Below, one piece after another: positions 34,214 to 42,106 of a stretch of DNA of 64,000 nt. The DNA is from Flagellimonas aurea (GTDB lineage: Bacteria; Bacteroidota; Bacteroidia; Flavobacteriales; Flavobacteriaceae): assembly GCF_017313785.1 (NCBI RefSeq), contig NZ_JAFLNL010000007.1, forward strand, positions 1-64,000, read 5' to 3'. The translations under genes were made by a program, and so were the position numbers. Numbering within the stretch: the stretch's first letter is position 1; every line of letters begins with the position of its first letter. The notes beneath the pieces are model-generated. The model ran no database searches, was not told the DNA's origin, and was given only the letters and a program-made list of their open reading frames with translations.

Positions 34214-34768
34214 TTGGCTACAGAAAAAATTATATTGGGAATAGATCCTGGAACCACCATCATGGGTTTTGGAATCATCAAGGTTATCAACAAACAGATG
34301 CATTTTGTGCAAATGAACGAGTTGATGCTCAAAAAGTACGATGACCCTTATACCAAGCTCAAACTTATTTTTGAACGCACCTTGGAACTTATCGACACGT
34401 ATCACCCCGATGAGATTGCCATTGAGGCCCCATTTTATGGGAAAAATGTGCAGTCCATGCTCAAGTTGGGCCGTGCGCAAGGAGTAGCGATGGCGGCTGG
34501 GCTGTCCAGACAAATCCCGATTACCGAGTATATGCCCAAGAAGATAAAAATGGCCATAACGGGCAATGGGAATGCGAGTAAGGAGCAAGTGGCCCGAATG
34601 CTTCAGAGCGTCTTAAAATTGAAATCCTTACCCAAAAACCTCGACAGTACGGACGGCTTGGCGGCCGCAGTTTGTCATTTCTACAATGAGGGCAGGGTAG
34701 AGGTAGGCAAAAGCTATACGGGTTGGGAAGCTTTTGTGAAGCAAAATGAATCAAGAATTAAGAAATAA
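34214..34768 (+). CDS. ruvC: Crossover junction endodeoxyribonuclease RuvC
   Basis: The 184-residue RNase-H-fold nuclease resolves Holliday junctions with RuvAB. Acidic active-site residues are visible in LGIDPGTTIMGFG (Asp11), AIEAPFYGKN and DSTDGLAAAVCH. The start is TTG at 34214, one base after the preceding stop, so translation is coupled to the envelope lipoprotein gene. That places a core recombination gene at the end of a BlaI-controlled operon. Confidence 0.96.
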   Translation: MATEKIILGIDPGTTIMGFGIIKVINKQMHFVQMNELMLKKYDDPYTKLKLIFERTLELIDTYHPDEIAIEAPFYGKNVQSMLKLGRAQGVAMAAGLSRQIPITEYMPKKIKMAITGNGNASKEQVARMLQSVLKLKSLPKNLDSTDGLAAAVCHFYNEGRVEVGKSYTGWEAFVKQNESRIKK

Positions 34769-34807
34769 GGATTGTTCATTGCTAATTGTTAATTGATCAT
34801 TGATTGA

Positions 34808-35938
34808 ATGAGCGGAATTTATATCCATATTCCATTTTGCAAGCAAGCTTGCCATTATTGTGATTTTCACTTTTCCACACAACTGGGAAAAAAGGAAGTC
34901 ATGGTCAAGGCCATTGCCAAAGAACTGGTTCTTCGCAAATCGGAGATTGATGAGGTGGTCGAGACGATTTATTTTGGAGGCGGAACGCCATCAGTTTTAT
35001 CCAATGATGAAATCGAATATTTGATTCAGGCAGTTTACGACAATTACAAAGTAATTCATGATCCAGAGATCACCCTCGAAGCCAATCCTGATGATTTGTC
35101 CAATAATCGAATTATCCAACTATCCAAAAGTCCAATAAATCGTCTCAGCATAGGCATCCAATCCTTTTTTGAAGAAGATCTACGTTTGATGAACCGCGCA
35201 CACAATGCCCAAGAAGCTGAAAACTGTATTCGGGAAGCCAGAACTCATTTTGACAATATCTCCATCGATTTGGTCTACGGAATCCCTGGTATGGACAATG
35301 AACGATGGAAAACCAATATTCAAAAAGCTTTGGATTTTGACCTGCCCCATATTTCCAGCTACGCGCTAACGGTGGAACCCCGAACGGCTCTCAAAAAATT
35401 TATAGAAAAAGGTGTGGTTCCCGATGTGGATGATGAGCAGGCACAAGAACAATTTCATATTTTGGTGGATGCTTTGGAATCCAACGGTTTTGTAAACTAC
35501 GAAATTTCCAATTTTGGCAAGCCCGATTATTTCTCCAAAAACAACACCGCCTATTGGTTGGGCAAAACCTATTTGGGCGTTGGCCCATCTGCACATTCCT
35601 TTGATGGAGCCCATCGAAGTTGGAACATACGGAACAACCCGACTTACATCAAAAAAATAGAAGAAAATGTGCTGCCCATCGAAATTGAGACACTTTCCAC
35701 TACGGATAGGTACAACGAATATGTAATGACGGGCCTACGTACCATTTGGGGCGTGGATTTGGATAGAATAGAAAGTGCATTTGGAGAAAATTACCTGAAA
35801 TATCTCTACCAACAATCATCAAAATTTTTAGATCAAGGTTTGTTGGTTGTGGATGATGGAAAATTGCTTACCACTAAAAACGCCAAGTTTTTGGCGGATG
35901 GGATTGCCTCGGACCTTTTCATGCTTAACCTAAAATAG
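34808..35938 (+). CDS. hemW: Radical SAM heme chaperone HemW
   Basis: The 376-residue protein has the radical-SAM cluster motif CxxxCxxC at Cys11, Cys15 and Cys18 followed by Asp-Phe, the HemW form rather than the fourth cysteine of HemN coproporphyrinogen dehydrogenase. FGGGTPSVLS, EANPDDL and SIGIQSF are the expected SAM-binding and core motifs, and a C-terminal HemN-type domain is present. HemW inserts heme into respiratory enzymes. It follows ruvC by 39 bases. Confidence 0.94.
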   Translation: MSGIYIHIPFCKQACHYCDFHFSTQLGKKEVMVKAIAKELVLRKSEIDEVVETIYFGGGTPSVLSNDEIEYLIQAVYDNYKVIHDPEITLEANPDDLSNNRIIQLSKSPINRLSIGIQSFFEEDLRLMNRAHNAQEAENCIREARTHFDNISIDLVYGIPGMDNERWKTNIQKALDFDLPHISSYALTVEPRTALKKFIEKGVVPDVDDEQAQEQFHILVDALESNGFVNYEISNFGKPDYFSKNNTAYWLGKTYLGVGPSAHSFDGAHRSWNIRNNPTYIKKIEENVLPIEIETLSTTDRYNEYVMTGLRTIWGVDLDRIESAFGENYLKYLYQQSSKFLDQGLLVVDDGKLLTTKNAKFLADGIASDLFMLNLK

Positions 35939-35946
35939 GAAACTGT

Positions 35947-35970
35947 CATTCCTGCCTACGCAGGAATCTG
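35947..35970. repeat. REP-like palindrome after hemW
   Basis: ATTCCTGC-CTAC-GCAGGAAT is a short perfect hairpin just after the hemW stop. It belongs to the same class of dispersed palindromes as 22284-22302 and may end or protect the hemW message. Confidence 0.6.
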
Positions 35971-36132
35971 TGAAGTAGAATTTATTCCCAATGGCATTGG
36001 GGGTTTTAAAAAAGAGGCAAATTTTTGGTGGAAGGAATTGTGAGTGATTTGTTTTTCATGGATTAGTTTCGAAAGCCAATAAAAAATCAATTATATGTGT
36101 CACTTCGATTAGCGTTGTAATGATTTTTGGCT

Positions 36133-36465
36133 TTATATGTAAGCGGAGAGACGAAGTTTTTTAGGATGCGAATCAATGTTAAACTTTCCAATACCTTTTA
36201 TCATTTCTGCCAATTCTTTGTTTACTTGAGAACCTTTAATTTCAATCCACTCAATTTCTTTGTACATAGTCCAACCTGGATTAACTGGGTCTGTAACCAT
36301 AGATTCCATGGCGTTAGGATAATAATCAAAATTAAATTGCTCATTTCCTGAAATTTTTAATTTTCTTATTTTTTTATCAAAAATTAATTTGACATCTATT
36401 TCTTCAATTAGATGGTAATTGACCACTAGTACAGATATCAATTTTACCCATTTTGAATTATTCAT
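36133..36465 (-). CDS. Hypothetical protein, probably 5'-truncated
   Basis: From the first ATG the product is 110 residues (MNNSKWVKLI to LRLSAYI). The same frame is open further upstream to about 36558 and encodes a plausible helix (IEIYLTYEKSISKERIDELIK) with no conventional start, so the native N-terminus appears lost or frameshifted. The segment ERIDEL...FMNNSKW followed by EIEWIEI resembles DUF6678 proteins as I remember them, at low confidence. The gene is AT-rich compared with its neighbours and stands alone. No function can be given. Confidence 0.45.
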   Translation of the reverse strand: MNNSKWVKLISVLVVNYHLIEEIDVKLIFDKKIRKLKISGNEQFNFDYYPNAMESMVTDPVNPGWTMYKEIEWIEIKGSQVNKELAEMIKGIGKFNIDSHPKKLRLSAYI

Positions 36466-36716
36466 AAACGAAGAAGAAAATTTCTTCTTTATAAGTTCAT
36501 CAATTCTTTCTTTGGATATTGATTTTTCATAAGTTAAGTATATCTCGATGAACGACGATTAAAACTAAGCGATCTGAACCAAAAGATTTATTCGAAATTG
36601 ACCGATGAACGGTTTGAGTTGATAAATCCCTATTCCTAATTAATTGATAGGGATTTTTCAAAAATGTAAGTTTTTGACGTATGGGATTGCAAGATTTTTG
36701 TGGATTAAAGCAGTGC
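36466..36716. other. Intergenic stretch with one hairpin
   Basis: Apart from the open upstream extension of the preceding gene and the hairpin at 36624-36656 I see no gene here. Confidence 0.5.
36624..36656. terminator. Hairpin near the DJ-1/PfpI gene end
   Basis: AAATCCCTAT and ATAGGGATTT form a 10-bp stem. On the minus strand it lies about 60 bases after the DJ-1/PfpI stop and probably ends that transcript. The longer T-run is on the plus strand, where no gene precedes it. Confidence 0.5.
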
Positions 36717-37424
36717 TCATTCGGCCACGAAATTATCGTTATCCTTGTCCTCTATCCAGTTGTATTCAATTTCTTTGGCCACCTTTCTGGCGAAATCAAT
36801 ACCGTGTCTATCGGCTAAAAAGCCCAGAGCCATATCCATGCCTGCGCTTACGCCCGAAGAGGTGTAGTATTTGCCATCAACTTTCCATCTCGCTTTTTTG
36901 TCCCAATCAACCTCCGAATTTTGGGAAACAACCCATGAAAATGCCCGCTTGTTGGACGTAGCTTTTTTGCCATCCAATAGTCCAGACTTGGCGAGAAGTG
37001 CACTCCCTGTACAAACGGAAAGGACATAATCACTCGTTTGGGATAGTTCTTCTATTTTATCCAAAAGTTGGGGATTGTTCACTTCCTTTCGGGTACCCAT
37101 GCCTCCTGGAACCAAAATGATTTTAGGACCGTTGCCCATGGTCTCAAATTTTTCGGTCATGATGGGAACTTTGTGTCTATTGGTGACCACACCTCCCTCA
37201 AGCGAATAAAATTTAAGCGAGTATTGATCCACTAACCGGCCAAAAATTTCTGCTGGCCCGAAAACATCCAAAGTTTCATAATCATCGAACATGATAAAGG
37301 CAACTTCAATAGGCTTTTCTTTTTTCATGGTGTTGTCAAGTTTTTGGGCATTTACATCAATTAGGGCAAGAAATGCTAGAATTAATGTCGAAAGTAAAGA
37401 TTTCAATTGTTGCTTAGTGATCAT
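36717..37424 (-). CDS. Exported DJ-1/PfpI-family protein
   Basis: The 235-residue protein begins with a probable signal peptide (LLSTLILAFLALIDVNA, cleavage near residue 26). A DJ-1/PfpI glutamine-amidotransferase-like domain follows: VAFIMFDDYETLDVFGPAEIF, IILVPGGMGTRKEV and the nucleophile elbow SVCTGSALLAKSG, in which the Cys is the expected reactive residue. The AraC-associated and isonitrile-hydratase branches look alike, but there is no AraC domain. A secreted member of this family is less usual. Substrate is unknown. Confidence 0.85.
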   Translation of the reverse strand: MITKQQLKSLLSTLILAFLALIDVNAQKLDNTMKKEKPIEVAFIMFDDYETLDVFGPAEIFGRLVDQYSLKFYSLEGGVVTNRHKVPIMTEKFETMGNGPKIILVPGGMGTRKEVNNPQLLDKIEELSQTSDYVLSVCTGSALLAKSGLLDGKKATSNKRAFSWVVSQNSEVDWDKKARWKVDGKYYTSSGVSAGMDMALGFLADRHGIDFARKVAKEIEYNWIEDKDNDNFVAE

Positions 37425-37835
37425 TGGTTCAAGGTTGGTTGGTACTCAAATTACAGTCAAAGCTCTACGAGATGATAGTTTTTCAAAGATTCATGTAGAC
37501 CAAAATTTGAAGTTATGATTTTTTTGGAACAAATATCACACCTGTGCAGGACAGGAACAATTTCTAGATTCGTAAAATACAATTCAAAGTTGACCGAAAT
37601 TCTTCAGTTCGAGTGTTTTTTCACAAAAAAAAAGTATCTAGGACCAGAATTTCAAGCAGAAACTCAATTCTGGATACAAAATTCCTTTGGATTTTCACTC
37701 GAATTGATGGTTTTGAATTGGACGGCGAATCAATTTTTGAAGAATTCGTTGGACTAATAACTTTTATCAAAAAAGGCTGATTTATTGCATTTATCAAATG
37801 AATTGACTTAATTACTGCAAACTAGTTTAGCTTAA
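37425..37835. other. Intergenic region without a convincing gene
   Basis: An 80-codon frame at 37515-37757 is open on the plus strand. Its product (rich in Phe, Leu, Lys) resembles nothing I know and starts in A/T-rich sequence. I see no terminator or promoter that settles its status. Confidence 0.4.
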
Positions 37836-38588
37836 ATGATTGCCACAGTAAAACACAACTCCCGTAACTATAAAATAGACCTGACCAAGCCTCTTGATAT
37901 TTCCATACCGCTCAAAGGGGGCGACAAAAACGTGAACGCCTGGTACTTGGACCCGCCCAAAATTTCACCGCATGAAGAGGACGGGTTTGTGGGCAAGGTA
38001 AGCGAGGGCGCATCCACCAATTTCAACGATATTTGGTTCAACCCCCATTCACACGTCACGCATACCGAATGTTTGGGACATATTTCGGAGGAGTTCAACT
38101 CCATCAACAAAAAACTGAAGCAATTTTTCTTTTTGGCCGAGGTGATTACCGTGGCCCCCGAACAAATGGGAGAAGATTTTATCATCTCGGAAAAGCAAAT
38201 AAAATATGCCTTGGGCAACAAAAAAAGACAGGCCGTAATTATCAGGACCATGCCCAATTTAGGCGACAAGCGCTCCAAAAAATATTCGGATACCAACCCA
38301 ACGTACCTGACCGAGGCAGCGGCCAAATATTTGGTAAAAAAAGGAGTAGATCATTTGTTGATAGACCTCCCCTCCGTGGACAAGGAAAGGGATGGGGGAG
38401 AGCTTTTGGCGCACAAGGCCTTTTGGAACATGAGCGGAAAGCCCAGGGCCAAAGCCACCATAACGGAATTTATTTATGTGCCCAACCCTGTGGAGGACGG
38501 CACCTACTTTTTAAACCTACAAGTAGCACCCTTTGAAAATGATGCCAGCCCCAGTAGACCCGTGTTGTACAAAATTGAAAACCCATAA
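37836..38588 (+). CDS. Cyclase-family (kynurenine formamidase-like) metal hydrolase
   Basis: The 250-residue protein resembles the cyclase/kynurenine-formamidase family, with the metal-binding segment FNPHSHVTHTECLGHI near residues 68-83, where the usual form is HxGTHxDxPxH. LLIDLPSVDKERDGGELLAHKAFW provides the second active-site part. Members hydrolyse formamides, cyclic amides or related bonds. It is the first gene of a compact plus-strand run (DUF4260 starts immediately after the stop). Substrate cannot be told. Confidence 0.82.
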   Translation: MIATVKHNSRNYKIDLTKPLDISIPLKGGDKNVNAWYLDPPKISPHEEDGFVGKVSEGASTNFNDIWFNPHSHVTHTECLGHISEEFNSINKKLKQFFFLAEVITVAPEQMGEDFIISEKQIKYALGNKKRQAVIIRTMPNLGDKRSKKYSDTNPTYLTEAAAKYLVKKGVDHLLIDLPSVDKERDGGELLAHKAFWNMSGKPRAKATITEFIYVPNPVEDGTYFLNLQVAPFENDASPSRPVLYKIENP

Positions 38589-38939
38589 ATGAAGACAACC
38601 CTGAAATTGGAAGAGGTAATGATGTTCGTTCTGGGCATCTACCTTTTTAGTTTGCTGGAATACCCCTGGTGGTGGTTTTTGGTATTGATGTTAACCCCTG
38701 ATATTGGAATGGTGGGCTACATTTTCGGAAACAAGGTCGGAGCTTTTTGTTATAATCTGTTTCATCATAAGGGAGTGGCCATACTCATCTATCTGGTGGG
38801 CGCTTACTTTTCCATACCTTTATGCCAGTTGATCGGGGTAATTTTGTTCTCACACTCCGCGTTGGACAGAATGCTGGGGTACGGATTAAAATATGATAAA
38901 GGATTTAAGTTTACCCATTTGGGTGAAATAGGAAAATAA
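38589..38939 (+). CDS. DUF4260 small membrane protein
   Basis: The 116-residue protein has three to four hydrophobic segments and the DUF4260 pattern: PWWWFLVLMLTPDIGMVGY, GAFCYNLFHHKG and HSALDRMLGYGLKY near the end, with conserved His and Asp at membrane borders. Family function is unknown. It directly abuts the cyclase gene upstream and is one base from the DUF4230 gene downstream. Confidence 0.85.
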   Translation: MKTTLKLEEVMMFVLGIYLFSLLEYPWWWFLVLMLTPDIGMVGYIFGNKVGAFCYNLFHHKGVAILIYLVGAYFSIPLCQLIGVILFSHSALDRMLGYGLKYDKGFKFTHLGEIGK

Positions 38940-38940
38940 C

Positions 38941-39564
38941 ATGGGCGAAGTTGTGGATATTGTTTTGGGGTTGATCTTGGGCGCAATAATCATGTATTGG
39001 GTCTATTCCCTGTTCCGAAAAAAGAAAAACAAAGAAATTACCGAAGAACAGTCTACCGTAATTCTCAATAAAATCCGTAGTGTATGCAAATTGGTTTCGG
39101 TGGAAGGGGATTTTGCCGAGATTTATCATTACGAGAATACCAAGGACAGCTTTATGAGCTTGTTGCGGAGCAAGAAAAAGGCATTGATCGTCATCAAGGC
39201 GAAGGCACAGATCGGGTACGACCTGAACAAATTGGATTTGAAAGCGGATAACGACAACAAGCGGATCATGCTCAACCATTTTCCAGAGCCAGAAATATTG
39301 TCCATTGAACCCGACCTGCAATTTTATGACATTAAAAATGGTATTTTTAACAGCTTTTCGCCCACAGACCTGACCAATCTGAATCAAGAGGCCAAAGAGC
39401 ATATCAGAAAAAAGATACCCGAAAGCGGGTTGATGGAAACCGCAAGGAGAGAAGCATTACAGGCCGTTTTGGTCGTGGAAAAAATAGTGGAGACCATTGG
39501 ATGGACATTGGATTATTCCGCTTTGGAAATATCAAAAAAGGAAAAAGAATCAATAGAAGAGTAA
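38941..39564 (+). CDS. DUF4230 membrane-anchored protein
   Basis: The 207-residue protein has one N-terminal membrane anchor (VVDIVLGLILGAIIMYWVYSLF) followed by an extracytoplasmic domain. TVILNKIRSVCKLVSVEGDF and IGYDLNKLDLKADNDNKRIM match DUF4230, a family of unknown function. It lies within the tight plus-strand run from 37836. Confidence 0.85.
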   Translation: MGEVVDIVLGLILGAIIMYWVYSLFRKKKNKEITEEQSTVILNKIRSVCKLVSVEGDFAEIYHYENTKDSFMSLLRSKKKALIVIKAKAQIGYDLNKLDLKADNDNKRIMLNHFPEPEILSIEPDLQFYDIKNGIFNSFSPTDLTNLNQEAKEHIRKKIPESGLMETARREALQAVLVVEKIVETIGWTLDYSALEISKKEKESIEE

Positions 39565-39566
39565 AT

Positions 39567-39971
39567 ATGAAAACCAAAATTGTAACCCTGCTATTGGTAG
39601 GTGTGTTAGCCTCCAGTTGTGTACAAATCAAAAATGAAATGAACAATAATTTTGACCACACGTTTGCCCACGTGGTCTATTTCTGGTTTAAAAATCCAGA
39701 TAGTCAAGCCGATAGGGCCACTTTTGAAGCATCCTTGACCAAATTTTTGAACAGTTCGCAGTACGCGAAGACAAAATTTATCGGTAAGCCGCCAAAAGCC
39801 ATCCGCGATGTGGTGGACGATTCGTTCACCTACTCTTTGATTCTTTCTTTTGAATCTGCCGAAGATCAGGCCGCCTATCAAGACGAAGCCGCTCACAAGG
39901 TTTTTATAGAAGAGTGCGAAGATTTTTGGGAGAAAGTCATCGTTTACGACTCACAGGGAATCCAGCAATGA
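39567..39971 (+). CDS. Dabb-family lipoprotein
   Basis: The 134-residue product starts MKTKIVTLLLVGVLASSC, a lipoprotein signal with Cys18. The mature part FAHVVYFWFKNPDSQADRATFEASL is the stress-responsive A/B-barrel (Dabb) domain, a small ferredoxin-like dimer fold. The ATG at 39567 begins two bases after the DUF4230 stop; a longer frame from 39501 would bury the signal peptide. Its stop overlaps the next start (ATGA). Confidence 0.82.
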   Translation: MKTKIVTLLLVGVLASSCVQIKNEMNNNFDHTFAHVVYFWFKNPDSQADRATFEASLTKFLNSSQYAKTKFIGKPPKAIRDVVDDSFTYSLILSFESAEDQAAYQDEAAHKVFIEECEDFWEKVIVYDSQGIQQ

Positions 39972-40327
39972 ATGTAGAGGAACTTCGGGAGCTTTGCCTG
40001 AACAAAAAGGGGGTGACCGAAGCATTTCCTTTTGATGAAAACACATTGGTGTTCAAGGTGATGGGCAAGATGTTCGCCCTCGTGCCTTTGGAACGCCTCC
40101 CTACACAGTGCAATTTAAAGTGCGACCCCGAAAGGGCCGTGGAGCTTCGGGAGGAATATGATGGCGTAATCATGCCAGGCTATCATATGAGCAAGACCCA
40201 TTGGAACACCTTGTTTCTGGAAGAGCTCCCTCCCAAATTGATTAAAGACCTGGTCGACCATTCCTATGAACTGGTCGTATCGGGATTGACCAAAAAGCTT
40301 CAACAAGAGCTCAACAATTTAGGTTGA
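39968..40327 (+). CDS. MmcQ/YjbR-family protein
   Basis: The 119-residue protein shows the family pattern LRELCLNKKGVTEAFPFDENTLVFKVMGKMFAL, then LKCDPERAVELREEY and YHMSKTHWNTLFLE. The fold resembles the CyaY-like double-wing DNA-binding domain, but function is not established. It overlaps the Dabb gene by four bases. Confidence 0.88.
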   Translation: MNVEELRELCLNKKGVTEAFPFDENTLVFKVMGKMFALVPLERLPTQCNLKCDPERAVELREEYDGVIMPGYHMSKTHWNTLFLEELPPKLIKDLVDHSYELVVSGLTKKLQQELNNLG

Positions 40328-40333
40328 TGTTTC

Positions 40334-42106
40334 ATGAAAGATTTAAAAACATTTTACACTTCCCAGCGAGATAAACATCAACAGGAACTTCAGCAGGTAA
40401 AAAAACAATTGGGCCTGTTGGCCACCTTGCGTTTGTCCGTTTTTGTGGCCTTAGCCCTTGGTATTTATTTCCTTTGGGGAAGTTCACTGCTATTTGTAGT
40501 GCTGCCCTTGGGCATTGCGCTGTTTTTGTATTTGGTCACCCGCTTCAGCAATGTAAAACGCCATAAGGAATATTTGGAAAGGCTTATCGAAATCAACAAT
40601 ACCGAATTGAACATCCTTGATCGAAAGTTTCATCATTTGCCCGACGGCAAGGCGTTTTTGGAACCCGATCATCCATATGCCCAGGACCTTGATATTTTTG
40701 GAAGGGGTTCCTTTTACCAGTATGCTAACCGTACGACCTTGGTGCAGGGTAGGGAGGTGTTTTCAAACCTTTTATTGGACATATATCCAAAGGATATAGC
40801 CAAAAAACAGGCCGCGATTCAGGAACTGTCACAATTACCCGAATGGCGGCAACATTTCTCGGCATTGGCAGGAGAGACCCGACCCAAAATATCCCCCGAC
40901 GTGGTTTCCGACTGGATGAAAAACCACAAGTCTTTTATGCCCAAATGGGCGGGAATCGTTCCGCCGATTTTTGGTGTGTTGTCAATTATACTGATCACAT
41001 TGGCGGTTATGGGCCAGGTGCCCGAAAGTTTGATTCTGTTCTGGTATCTCCTGGGCGCTGGAATCGTAGGTCGCTATGCAAAGAACATTATCGGATTTAC
41101 CACAAATGTATCGGAGGCCCAAGAAACCATTCAACAACACCAACGACTGATTTCGGAACTGGAAGCACATGCTTTCAACTCAGAGTTGCTGCAAGACCTT
41201 CAGAAAAAATTGGAGGTAAAAGGGGAGAGGACATCAAAAATTCTAAAGAAATTTTCCCAAAGTATGACGATGCTGGAGCAGCAGTTCAACCTCATAATTT
41301 TGATGTTTGCACAGGGTCTCGGCTTATATAGTGTTTATTATGCCTATAAAGTGGAATCTTGGATCGAGAACTATGGGGAAGATGTTGAAGATTGGTTTTC
41401 CGCCATTGCCCAGTTCGATGCCTACATCACGCTTGGCACCTATGCCTTCAACCATTCTGATCATACCTATCCGAACTTGGTCCATGGCGACATTATCCTT
41501 AGCGGGAAAGAAGTGGGCCACCCCTTGGTGGAACCCAAAAAGAACGTTTTAAACGATTTTGAGATCGCAAAAGGACGTTTTTGCATAGTTACGGGCGCCA
41601 ACATGGCTGGTAAAAGTACCTTTTTGCGTGCCGTTGGCCTGCAGATAGTAATGGCCAATATGGGTTTGCCCGTAAAAGGAAAAGAAGTGCTGTACCGTCC
41701 CGTACGTTTGCTGACAAGTATGCGATCTTCGGATTCTTTGGCGGATGAGACTTCCTATTTTTATGCGGAGCTCAAACGCTTAAAATACATTGTGGAGGAG
41801 CTGGATAAGGATGACTGTTTTGTGATTTTGGATGAAATTTTGAAGGGTACCAATAGTGTGGATAAGGCAGCTGGCTCCAAAAAATTTGTGGAACGATTGG
41901 TGAAAAATGGGTCTACTGGTATGGTCGCTACGCACGATCTAAGTTTGTGCAGCCTTGCCGATGAACTGTCCGAAGTGGAAAACCGCTATTTTGATGCCCA
42001 AATCGTAAACGGGGAACTGTATTTTGACTATACATTTAAAAAAGGGGTTTGCCAGAACATGAATGCTTCCTTTTTGTTGCGGAAAATGGATATCATCAGG
42101 GATTAG
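40334..42106 (+). CDS. Membrane-anchored MutS-like ATPase
   Basis: The 590-residue protein has two hydrophobic segments near residues 33-75, an extended middle region with two further hydrophobic stretches (about 205-245), and a MutS domain V ATPase at the C-terminus. The Walker A is TGANMAGKSTFLRAVG (about 420-434), followed by SLADETSYFYAELKR and Walker B CFVILDEILKGTNSVDK. The mismatch-recognition and connector domains of MutS are missing. Such MutS-related membrane proteins are common in Bacteroidota and have no proven role. Its stop codon overlaps that of the convergent tamL. Confidence 0.88.
   Translation: MKDLKTFYTSQRDKHQQELQQVKKQLGLLATLRLSVFVALALGIYFLWGSSLLFVVLPLGIALFLYLVTRFSNVKRHKEYLERLIEINNTELNILDRKFHHLPDGKAFLEPDHPYAQDLDIFGRGSFYQYANRTTLVQGREVFSNLLLDIYPKDIAKKQAAIQELSQLPEWRQHFSALAGETRPKISPDVVSDWMKNHKSFMPKWAGIVPPIFGVLSIILITLAVMGQVPESLILFWYLLGAGIVGRYAKNIIGFTTNVSEAQETIQQHQRLISELEAHAFNSELLQDLQKKLEVKGERTSKILKKFSQSMTMLEQQFNLIILMFAQGLGLYSVYYAYKVESWIENYGEDVEDWFSAIAQFDAYITLGTYAFNHSDHTYPNLVHGDIILSGKEVGHPLVEPKKNVLNDFEIAKGRFCIVTGANMAGKSTFLRAVGLQIVMANMGLPVKGKEVLYRPVRLLTSMRSSDSLADETSYFYAELKRLKYIVEELDKDDCFVILDEILKGTNSVDKAAGSKKFVERLVKNGSTGMVATHDLSLCSLADELSEVENRYFDAQIVNGELYFDYTFKKGVCQNMNASFLLRKMDIIRD

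Noticed and set aside
37515..37757. 80-codon plus-strand frame in an intergenic gap
   Set aside because: No family resemblance, no clear start context and no neighbours to support it; kept only as a note in the intergenic entry.
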